From Methanobacteriota archaeon (lineage in GTDB: Archaea > Thermoplasmatota > Thermoplasmata > RBG-16-68-12), in assembly GCA_005878665.1 (NCBI GenBank), contig VBLR01000089.1, forward strand, positions 1 through 10,130: DNA of 10,130 bases. The letters run 5' to 3'. The notes beneath the pieces were generated by a model. The model searched no databases. It saw nothing but the letters and a program-made list of their open reading frames with translations, and was not told where the DNA came from. Both the position numbers and the translations under genes were made by a program. Positions 1-5,535 of the stretch are shown here, piece by piece (position 1 is the stretch's first letter; every line of letters starts with the position of its first letter).

Positions 1-1218
1 ATCCACCCGGCCACGGGTATGGGGGGACGGACCGAGGTCGCGCGCGAGCCACTCGGTCAAAGCGCCTTCGTTGAGATCCCTGGGGTGGAGCACGTCCACG
101 AGTCCGAGATCTTTCATACGCTGAGCCCGAATCCACTGTTCCGGCTCCGGTTTCACCCGTGGTACAATCAGCGCGTGCTTCTCGAACGAGAGCGCCTCGC
201 ACACCGTGTTGTAGCCGCCCATGGAAATGATCCGGTCGGCACGCTGCACGAGCGGTGTCGAGTCAGGCACAAAGTCGAGGACCTGGAATCGCGGGCGTCG
301 CTCGGCCCGGCGGCGGACGCGCCGCCGCTCCTCCCATGGCATCAAAGGACCGGTCACGAGGACCCCCGTGGTATGCGTTGGCAAATCGGCCTGGAGGAAT
401 GCCTCGGCCAAGGCCCTGCCGTCGTGCCCTCCGCCGACGACGCAAAGGGCGAGCTTCCCCGGCGGGACACTCTGCAGGACCGGACCGGCCTCCGCCTTCG
501 CGAATTCGAGGCGTGCGCGCTGGTCCAGATACCCGGTATAGCGCACTTTCGTGCCCACGGCATCGACGAGACCATACTCGCGGACGGGGTCGAAGACCGC
601 AGGATCTCCATAGATCCAGACGGCGTCGTAGTACTGTCGAATCGCGTTCAGGTTGGATTGATTCGCCCAGGTGCTCCTTACGGTCTCGGGATCGTAAAGC
701 ACGTCGCGCAGCCCGAGCACGCAGCGGGTGCTCGCGCGTTTCTTCAAAGACTCGAGGGTCGATGTAAGCTCGCCCGCGACCCCTCGGGGCAAGTGGTCCA
801 CGATCAGCAAGTCTGGCTCGAAGACCTCCATCGCGCTCCGAATCACGCGGGTCCGGAGAGCGATCAGGTCCCGGTCGGAGAGGTCCGGCAGGAACCGGGG
901 ATTGTAACCCCCGTCGGCCTCCCGGCGGAGGGCTGGAAGTGTCATACAGTCCACGCCCTCGGGCAGCAAGAGCGAACCGGCCTGCCACGCCTCCGCGATC
1001 ATCACGACCGAAGGCTGCAACGCGGAGCGGCGCAACGCTTGGGCTATCGAAGCGTTCCGCCGAATATGGCCAAATCCAACCATTCCTTGCGAATACAGCG
1101 CGACTCGGGGAGACCGCGTCTCCCGGGCGGCGAGCGCATCGTGCGCACGATGGGCACGGTTCGAGTGCAAAGATTCGGTATGGGTGCCGAACCGGACGTG
1201 CGCGACCAACCGACCCAC
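1..1218 (-). CDS. Predicted GT-B glycosyltransferase, COG4671/MurG-like (partial, C-terminus beyond the window)
   Basis: An uninterrupted minus-strand frame runs from a stop at 1234-1236 to the window edge. Near the N-terminus it reads RVALYSQGMVGFGHIRRN (the ATG inside it is at 1081-1083), the glycine-histidine loop typical of COG4671 predicted glycosyltransferases. The C-terminal part has ISMGGYNTVCEALSF (GGYNT about residues 334-338) followed by VPRVKPEPEQWIRAQRM, which matches the nucleotide-sugar donor site of the MurG-like GT-B fold. It probably transfers a sugar from a nucleotide donor in the cytosol; donor and acceptor cannot be read from the sequence. The start is uncertain. ATG 1083 would cut into the first beta-strand, so a non-ATG start is likely: GTG 1218, TTG 1209 (with GGGGTGGG just upstream) or TTG 1170. 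I list the longest. About 390-406 residues are visible, close to full family length, so little is missing. Family assignment is confident; start and substrate are not. Confidence 0.85.
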   Translation of the reverse strand, partial: MGRLVAHVRFGTHTESLHSNRAHRAHDALAARETRSPRVALYSQGMVGFGHIRRNASIAQALRRSALQPSVVMIAEAWQAGSLLLPEGVDCMTLPALRREADGGYNPRFLPDLSDRDLIALRTRVIRSAMEVFEPDLLIVDHLPRGVAGELTSTLESLKKRASTRCVLGLRDVLYDPETVRSTWANQSNLNAIRQYYDAVWIYGDPAVFDPVREYGLVDAVGTKVRYTGYLDQRARLEFAKAEAGPVLQSVPPGKLALCVVGGGHDGRALAEAFLQADLPTHTTGVLVTGPLMPWEERRRVRRRAERRPRFQVLDFVPDSTPLVQRADRIISMGGYNTVCEALSFEKHALIVPRVKPEPEQWIRAQRMKDLGLVDVLHPRDLNEGALTEWLARDLGPSPHTRGRVD

Positions 1219-1529
1219 CCCGCTACGGTCGTCTCACTCGGGCGAGGTGAGGGATTCCTGAGTCAGTCGAGAGTCGTTCGGGCGACCCGGGAACGAATCC
1301 CGGGGTCCATAGTGCACAGTCGGCCTTCGAGCTTACCAGCCACATCGTCGCGCGACCAAAACGCAGCACAAGCGCTATCGCACTTGAGAACCATGTTTTC
1401 ATTTGCGCGTCAATGAGTCATCTTGTACTCACACAACGTCAGTGTGCCCACAGATAGAATTTCATTCGATGAGAATCCGATTTGCCGATGACGGATGGTA
1501 ATCCGGCGTCCACAGCCTCGGGTGAATCG
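1219..1529. other. Noncoding gap between herA and the glycosyltransferase gene
   Basis: About 310 bases separate the herA stop from the earliest likely glycosyltransferase start. The half next to herA (about 1380-1500) is AT-richer than the surrounding genes, as expected for a promoter of the downstream minus-strand gene, but no convincing TATA box stands out. The half next to the glycosyltransferase gene is GC-rich and holds the palindromic CCCGGG structure listed separately. A 59-codon minus-strand open frame (1223-1402) crosses it, but its third positions are mixed and I recognise nothing in it. Confidence 0.6.
1274..1304. repeat. Overlapping inverted repeats, possible leader hairpin
   Basis: Two alternative stem-loops share sequence. 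TCGTTC (1274-1279) pairs with GAACGA (1291-1296) around an inner GGG-CGA-CCC hairpin. Alternatively CCCGGG (1286-1291) pairs with CCCGGG (1299-1304) across the 7-base loop AACGAAT. The second form has the shape of a tRNA T-arm but lacks the conserved T-loop bases on either strand. It lies upstream of all plausible starts of the minus-strand glycosyltransferase gene, so it could fold in its leader. Function is unknown. Confidence 0.4.
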
Positions 1530-3020
1530 TCAATCTTCGATGACTTTGACGCTCTCGCCGCCGTGTCGGGTCTCCCGAGGACGGACCTCGACCATCAGCG
1601 GCATCTGTAGTCCGCCCCCGGTCATGATCGCCACGCCGATCGGAAGCCGGGGGATCTCCTCGGCCATCGCGGTCGTGAGTCCCTCCACGCTCGCGATGAT
1701 TGCTTTCAGGTCATTCGGGTTCGTGACCTTCAGGATAATCTGGGTGTTGCACTGGCTGAGGACGTTCTTGTCGACCTTCGCCGCGCGTTGCGTGATGACG
1801 ACGAGGCCGAGACCGAACTTCCGGCCTTCCGAGGCCAGCGTCCGGAAGACCTTGGAGGAAGCGACCTGGCCGACCTGAGGACAGAAATTGTGCGACTCCT
1901 CGACGACGAGCATCATCGGCGGGATCCGTCCGACCTTTCGCAGCTCGAACATCGCCGTTGCCAAGCGGTTCACGACGAGTTCCTGGATGTCCGGCGGTAC
2001 GCCTTTCAGGTTGATGATCGTCGTCTTGCTCTTGATGACGAGCTCGTCGATCCGCGTGCCTTCCTTCGCGAAAATCTCGACCTCGCTCAGGTATTCCAGC
2101 TCGTCGATGAGCGAGGCGTTCTGCGGATCTTCTTCGCGCTCCAGGACACGGATGATGTCTCGGATCGTGTAGTCTTTCGTCGCTTGGCGCAGGAGATCGA
2201 GCGCTTTCCGTAGTGCGGTGAGATGGGTCCGCACCTTCGAGGAGCCGGTGAGCGAGAGGATATCTCTTGCGTCGAGGTTGCTCAACGTGAACTTGAGCGG
2301 CCGACTCCCGGGGTTAATCTTCGTGTCGGGAGAAAAGACTTGGATGATGTCTCCGTAAGCACGCGGCTCGACGTGGAAGCGACCGGAGCCTTCAGCGTGT
2401 TTGCCCTTCTCCCTCAACGAGGAATATTCACCATGCGGATCGAGGATCACGCTCGTCACCCGGTGTTTCATCAGCTCCTCGATCAACACGCCGGCGACGT
2501 AGGACTTGCCGCCTCCCGTTTTCGCCAGAATCGACACGTGCTTCTGGACCATCGCGTTGATGTCGAGGTACACAGGCACATTGTGGCCCGCGAGGAGACC
2601 GACGTACGCGCCGTGCTTCTTGTCCTCCTCAAGCCCGATCACCTCCTGAATCGTGGAGGTCTCGGCCTTGTACACGGGCTCGCCCGCCCGAAACGGGGTG
2701 CGCGGGACCTGCAGGAGGCCGCGATCATCTCGGTAGCCGATCACGCTGACCTGGGCCGAGACCCGCTCTTCGACGTCGACCGGATCCCCATCCCCAAGCA
2801 ATTGTGCGCGGTCGAGCGACAAGTCGGTCTTCCGTTCGATTTCGTCGACGCGGCCCAAGACCTCACCGCACGTCTCGTGGGCGACCTGGACGAACTCATA
2901 TCGTTCGATCGCATCGACGACGGAACAGCGGAAAGCCGTCGTCCCGACATCACCATAAATGACGCCGACAAATCCGTCGCCATGGTGTGAAGAGGACTTA
3001 GAATGAGCGGCGGATTCCAT
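1530..3020 (-). CDS. herA: HerA-type bipolar DNA helicase/translocase ATPase
   Basis: This 496-residue protein matches archaeal HerA, a hexameric FtsK/VirB4-like DNA translocase that works with the NurA nuclease, alongside Mre11-Rad50, in end resection for homologous recombination. Residues about 15-120 form the N-terminal HAS-barrel region (GDGFVGVIYGDVGTTAF onward). The Walker A motif is AKTGGGKS at 166-173, followed by VILDPHGEYS at 191-200. Walker B is MMLVVEESHNF at 369-379, and the sensor/arginine region is GLGLVVITQRAAKVDKNVL at about 403-421. The C-terminal strap is rich in beta-forming residues (GVAIMTGGGLQMPLMVEVRP). Length is normal for the family. The start is an ATG about 18 bases after the start site predicted from a TATA-like element at 3060-3069. 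No nurA, mre11 or rad50 is beside it here, whereas these are often clustered in archaea. The downstream neighbour is an unrelated glycosyltransferase after a long gap, so herA is probably transcribed alone. Confidence 0.93.
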   Translation of the reverse strand: MESAAHSKSSSHHGDGFVGVIYGDVGTTAFRCSVVDAIERYEFVQVAHETCGEVLGRVDEIERKTDLSLDRAQLLGDGDPVDVEERVSAQVSVIGYRDDRGLLQVPRTPFRAGEPVYKAETSTIQEVIGLEEDKKHGAYVGLLAGHNVPVYLDINAMVQKHVSILAKTGGGKSYVAGVLIEELMKHRVTSVILDPHGEYSSLREKGKHAEGSGRFHVEPRAYGDIIQVFSPDTKINPGSRPLKFTLSNLDARDILSLTGSSKVRTHLTALRKALDLLRQATKDYTIRDIIRVLEREEDPQNASLIDELEYLSEVEIFAKEGTRIDELVIKSKTTIINLKGVPPDIQELVVNRLATAMFELRKVGRIPPMMLVVEESHNFCPQVGQVASSKVFRTLASEGRKFGLGLVVITQRAAKVDKNVLSQCNTQIILKVTNPNDLKAIIASVEGLTTAMAEEIPRLPIGVAIMTGGGLQMPLMVEVRPRETRHGGESVKVIED

Positions 3021-3059
3021 CCGTGCATCCCATGCGTTGCGCGATAATCCGGCGTCCGG

Positions 3060-3069
3060 TTAAATATCT
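3060..3069 (-). promoter_or_regulatory. TATA-like element between herA and a small divergent gene
   Basis: On the minus strand this reads AGATATTTAA, preceded by a purine-rich ACAA that resembles a BRE. A start about 26 bases downstream would give herA a short leader (about 18 bases). Read on the plus strand the same bases give TTAAATATCT and could also serve the 3117 gene with a leader of about 26 bases. Placement is by pattern only. Confidence 0.45.
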
Positions 3070-3116
3070 TTGTCCACGGAACATAGACCTATTCTATGAG
3101 AAGATGAAAATCGCCG

Positions 3117-3335
3117 ATGATATTCTTGAGCGGGGTGTTCAAGCCGCTCTCCGGGCAATCGGTTTTGACAATGGTTGGCTCGGTCCAAGACGCGTCACTT
3201 CAGGTCGTGTTCGGCAGAGCGTTTCTCTTGCAACTTCAGCGCGGAGATCTCCAGACGGCCAAGGTGTTCGCCCGCGCGTTCCTCTTGAGGACCGAGCTGG
3301 ACTCCAAACGGGCGCTCAGCGCTTCTGCGGCGTGA
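3117..3335 (+). CDS. Hypothetical small protein, 72 residues
   Basis: I do not recognise this protein. The case for a real gene is compositional. From ATG 3117 to TGA 3333-3335 third codon positions are predominantly G or C, like the neighbouring real genes, while the competing plus frame starting at ATG 3104 lacks this bias. No minus-strand gene covers 3117-3315, so it is not a simple shadow; only the last 20 bases overlap the end of tmk on the other strand. The N-terminus is moderately hydrophobic (MIFLSGVFKPLSGQSVLTMV). The middle is helix-prone (VVFGRAFLLQLQRGDLQ and VFARAFLLRTELDSKRALSA), suggesting an amphipathic helical hairpin. There are no cysteines and no zinc motif. Met19 (ATG 3171) is an alternative start giving 54 residues. 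It diverges from herA and may share its promoter region. Confidence 0.45.
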   Translation: MIFLSGVFKPLSGQSVLTMVGSVQDASLQVVFGRAFLLQLQRGDLQTAKVFARAFLLRTELDSKRALSASAA

Positions 3336-3927
3336 GCCGTTTTCGAATCGCGGAAACGGCGGCGAGGGTGACCTCCTCTGGGCTCCGCGTGCCGTCTAGG
3401 ACGGTGAACCGACGAGATCGCGCGAGTCGATCGTAGTTCGCGGCGACCTTCTCGAGGAATGCAAGATCCTCGAACCGGATGAGATTGGGCCGACCCTCGA
3501 TGCGCTTCCGGCCCAACTCGGCCGGAATCCGGAGGAGGATCGTCAGGTCGGGACGGAGCATCCACAATTCGCTTGCCCGCCGTAGAAACCGAATCGGATC
3601 TTTCACCAGACCTTCGAGCCGGGCTCCCTGATACGCGTACGTCGAATCCGCATATCGATCGCAAAGGACCAGTTCCCCCTTGTCGAGATGGGCTCGGATG
3701 TCGGTCTGATGCGCCGCGCGATCCGCGAGGAACAGAAAAGATTCCGCGATCGGCCCAACATCGTCGTCGGTTGCGTGGCGGACTGCATCGCCGAGCCACG
3801 TCTTCGTGGGCTCGTGGGTCAGATGCACCGTGTGCCCTTCGGCTCGGAGCGATTCGGCGACGAGACGACTCACCGTCGTCTTTCCGGAGCCATCAATGCC
3901 CTCGAAACTCACGAAGCCGGCGAGCAC
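3316..3927 (-). CDS. tmk: Thymidylate kinase (dTMP kinase)
   Basis: The product phosphorylates dTMP to dTDP with ATP in the cytosol, an essential step of dTTP synthesis. Taking GTG 3927 as the start (203 residues), the P-loop is EGIDGSGKTT (the glycine-rich part at residues 10-17). LTHEPTKTWLG follows in the position of the usual REPG dTMP-binding motif, here altered to HEPT. The catalytic DRY is in CDRYADSTYAYQGARLEG (D90), and RPNLIRFEDLAFLEKV follows where the LID/base-binding region lies. Length is normal. A TTG 12 bases upstream (3939) would give 207 residues. GTG is preferred because the TATA-like TTTAATG at 3953-3959 lies about 29 bases before it, so the message would start at or just before the GTG and the TTG would be left out. 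It diverges from the zinc-ribbon gene and converges on the 72-residue gene, overlapping it by 20 bases. Confidence 0.93.
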   Translation of the reverse strand: MLAGFVSFEGIDGSGKTTVSRLVAESLRAEGHTVHLTHEPTKTWLGDAVRHATDDDVGPIAESFLFLADRAAHQTDIRAHLDKGELVLCDRYADSTYAYQGARLEGLVKDPIRFLRRASELWMLRPDLTILLRIPAELGRKRIEGRPNLIRFEDLAFLEKVAANYDRLARSRRFTVLDGTRSPEEVTLAAVSAIRKRLTPQKR

Positions 3928-3952
3928 GTGTGACGACAACGAACGGACGGCA

Positions 3953-3959
3953 CATTAAA
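3953..3959 (-). promoter_or_regulatory. Probable tmk TATA-like element
   Basis: The minus strand reads TTTAATG within GGTTTAATGTG, in an otherwise GC-rich stretch between two divergent genes. Its centre lies about 29 bases before GTG 3927, the spacing expected for a leaderless archaeal transcript starting at that codon. Confidence 0.45.
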
Positions 3960-3997
3960 CCGCCGTTGTCCGGTCCTCCATGTGCTGCCGCACAACG

Positions 3998-4006
3998 TTT
4001 TTATAG
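3998..4006 (+). promoter_or_regulatory. TATA box for the zinc-ribbon gene
   Basis: TTTTTATAG is the best plus-strand TATA match in this intergenic region, and an AA pair (3994-3995) lies just upstream where a BRE would be. The predicted start, near 4028, leaves a GC-rich leader of about 50 bases before ATG 4081, or excludes the in-frame GTG at 4021. Confidence 0.55.
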
Positions 4007-4080
4007 AGTCGGGCGGCTCCGTGGCCCGGCGGGGGTCGGCTCGGGGGGCGGGGACGATTTCATGGAAGATTCATCCGGAT

Positions 4081-4227
4081 ATGCGCAGACTTTCCGATGG
4101 CGGGGACCGCGACGCACGGTGTCGGAAGTGCCACGTGCGAATCGTGCTGTTGCCGGATGACCGCCGCCAAGGATACTGCTTCGACTGCTACGATTCGCTC
4201 GAGGTCCACTCGAAGGTCGTGGCCTAG
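4081..4227 (+). CDS. Small zinc-ribbon protein (CxxC...CxxC), about 48 residues
   Basis: With ATG 4081 as the start the product is 48 residues, dominated by two cysteine pairs: CRKC (C14, C17) and CFDC (C33, C36), separated by 15 residues. This is the layout of a single zinc ribbon. Between the pairs lies HVRIVLLPDDRRQGY, a plausible beta-hairpin, and the tail is YDSLEVHSKVVA. Such tiny ribbons in archaea often bind nucleic acid or a partner protein, but I cannot name a family, so function is open. A strong TATA box (3998-4006) supports transcription from this strand. The frame is open further upstream to GTG 4021 and beyond, but that part is Arg/Gly-rich and begins before the predicted transcript start. 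It diverges from tmk. Its TAG stop (4225-4227) overlaps the stop of the convergent 156-residue gene. Confidence 0.65.
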   Translation: MRRLSDGGDRDARCRKCHVRIVLLPDDRRQGYCFDCYDSLEVHSKVVA

Positions 4228-4694
4228 TCGGTTGCCTGTCCCACGAGTTCGCGGCGTCGCTCCTGTCGCTGCCGCTTCCACCGCTTGACGTCCGCTTCGA
4301 TCCACGCATTCGGTCGGCCTTGGGCTCGGAGCAAGTCCACGTTCGGCTTCCACACGATGTCCCAGTACCGGAGAGCCTGTTCGACCTCGTCCGTCACTTC
4401 TTCGGCCGAGGGAGCTCGATCTTCCACGGCCTTCGCCCCGACCTCCCACGCCCATGCCTTGAGATCTTCGAGCAGGGTCGACTTCTTCGCGCTCTCCCAG
4501 ACGAGGGTCGCGTTGCGAAGGACGTCTTTCTCCTGGTCCCGATCGAAGAGAGCCGTCACCCGTTCGCTCCCGCTCGCCCAGAATGGACGGTCCAGACTAC
4601 CACGCCAACGAAGCCCGTGCCTTGCGAGGATTCGCTTGAAGGACTCCTTGTTCTTCGAGTACGTGTCCCCCGGCATTTCGAAACGAAAGCGCAT
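4224..4694 (-). CDS. Hypothetical Trp-rich, highly charged 156-residue protein
   Basis: I do not recognise this family. The product is soluble-looking with no membrane segment, no signal peptide and no cysteines. It carries nine tryptophans (W30, 39, 66, 81, 83, 111, 115, 131, 139), unusually many for its size, spaced through helix-prone charged sequence. Notable stretches are LLEDLKAWAWEVGAKAVEDR, EQALRYWDIVWKPNVDLL and a very basic tail, DVKRWKRQRQERRREL (about residues 135-150), which could contact nucleic acid. The start ATG 4694 sits about 30 bases after a TATA-like TGTTATT (4721-4728), consistent with a leaderless message; Met7 (ATG 4676) is an alternative. It is downstream of the PrsW-like gene by 55 bases but seems to have its own promoter. 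Third positions are G/C-rich and the frame fits tightly between neighbours, so the gene is likely real. Confidence 0.75.
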   Translation of the reverse strand: MRFRFEMPGDTYSKNKESFKRILARHGLRWRGSLDRPFWASGSERVTALFDRDQEKDVLRNATLVWESAKKSTLLEDLKAWAWEVGAKAVEDRAPSAEEVTDEVEQALRYWDIVWKPNVDLLRAQGRPNAWIEADVKRWKRQRQERRRELVGQATD

Positions 4695-4720
4695 GCGCCG
4701 ACTTGCACGCCGTCCGGCGT

Positions 4721-4728
4721 AATAACAT
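4721..4728 (-). promoter_or_regulatory. TATA-like element before the 156-residue gene
   Basis: The minus strand reads ATGTTATT inside AAATGTTATTACG, an AT island in the 55-base gap after the PrsW-like gene. The distance of about 30 bases to ATG 4694 fits a leaderless archaeal start. Confidence 0.4.
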
Positions 4729-4749
4729 TTCGCGAGGAGGTACCCGGCC

Positions 4750-5523
4750 TCACCGTGACGTGGGGGACCGACGCGAGACGAGCTTCAACCGCACGACGGA
4801 GATCGCGACAATCGCAAGGCTCACCGCGGCCAAGAAGGCAACCGCCGCACCGGCCGTATCGCTCCGCTGGGCGGCGCCGTCGGCCAAAGTCGAGAACAGG
4901 TTGAACGTCGCATGCATGGCGACCGCAACGATATAGAACGGGAAGACGGCCCACGGGCGCCCGGAGAGCCAGGACTTGGCGAGCCCGTAGCCCATGACGG
5001 CGGTCGAACTCGCATGGAGGAAGGTCGATGAGAAGGAACGGACCGCGACCACGACGAGCGATCCGGAGGGCCCCACGCCGGGCACGAGAAGAGCCGCGAG
5101 CGCGTAGACCAAGTTCTCCGTCGCGGAGAAACCCAAGCCCGCCGCGGCTCCGTACACGAGGCCGTCCGTCTTCGACTGCGTCTGGGGACGGCCCGCGGTC
5201 GCACCGACGCCTTTCGCGGCTTCTTCCACGATCGGCGCGACGACGAGCGCCCCGAGGGCCGTACTCGGGTCCTGGAACCGTCGCGCGAAGAAATCGTTCA
5301 GAGACTGGATCTGGCCGAGGACGAGGATGAACACGACGCTCAGGATGATCGCGATGATGACGCTGAACACCGCACCCCAGGCAAAGGTCTTCAGGACGGT
5401 CGGCCAGGGCTCCCGGCCGTATCGGGGAGAGTTCCGAATCCAGACGAGGTATACGAGCGGCAAGGCGAAGGCCGCGATGAACAAGATTAGGAGGAAATAC
5501 GGGGAACTCGCGAGGTCCGCCAT
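4750..5523 (-). CDS. PrsW-family intramembrane protease (CAAX/ABI superfamily)
   Basis: This 257-residue membrane protein has the complete motif set of the PrsW family of putative intramembrane metalloproteases: APIVEEAAKG (E100, E101, K104), GLGFSATENLVYA (F132, E136), STFLHASSTAVMGYGLA (H170) and AVAMHATFNLFS (H204, N208). The Glu and His residues are the expected catalytic and metal ligands. Hydrophobic segments at about 8-29, 47-70, 87-105, 121-147, 153-177, 190-210 and 223-245 suggest seven or eight membrane helices. Bacterial PrsW cleaves the anti-sigma factor RsiW in site-1 proteolysis; archaea lack that sigma system, so the substrate here is unknown. A GAGGA at 5529-5533 precedes the ATG by 5 bases, and the gene begins 12 bases after the dikinase stop. 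The two genes are therefore probably co-transcribed, with translation of this one started by a Shine-Dalgarno site. Confidence 0.9.
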   Translation of the reverse strand: MADLASSPYFLLILFIAAFALPLVYLVWIRNSPRYGREPWPTVLKTFAWGAVFSVIIAIILSVVFILVLGQIQSLNDFFARRFQDPSTALGALVVAPIVEEAAKGVGATAGRPQTQSKTDGLVYGAAAGLGFSATENLVYALAALLVPGVGPSGSLVVVAVRSFSSTFLHASSTAVMGYGLAKSWLSGRPWAVFPFYIVAVAMHATFNLFSTLADGAAQRSDTAGAAVAFLAAVSLAIVAISVVRLKLVSRRSPTSR

Positions 5524-5528
5524 GCGGG

Positions 5529-5533
5529 TCCTC
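5529..5533 (-). promoter_or_regulatory. Shine-Dalgarno site of the PrsW-like gene
   Basis: GAGGA on the minus strand lies 5 bases before ATG 5523, within the 12-base gap after the dikinase stop. It supports that start and an operon with the upstream gene. Confidence 0.6.
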
Positions 5534-5535
5534 GG

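Noticed and set aside
1286..1304. Possible tRNA T-arm
   Set aside because: The loop is AACGAAT on plus and ATTCGTT on minus, lacking the conserved TTC-A pattern, and no matching acceptor or anticodon arm lies at the right distance on either strand.
1223..1402. 59-codon minus-strand open frame in the intergenic gap
   Set aside because: Third positions are mixed, there is no ribosome-binding site or good TATA box, and no recognisable sequence, so it cannot be told from chance.
19..1416. Long plus-strand open frame of 465 codons
   Set aside because: It is the exact codon-register mirror of the minus-strand glycosyltransferase, and its product is compositionally odd with no recognisable domain. 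High G/C third positions produce such antisense frames; the minus strand carries clear family motifs.
3104..3436. Plus-strand frame starting MKIADDILERGVQ, and a frameshift join to the 3117 frame
   Set aside because: The N-terminal stretch looks protein-like, but its third positions show no G/C bias, and after about 3170 it is low-complexity shadow sequence. The 3117 frame has its own ATG and bias throughout, so a frameshift is not needed.
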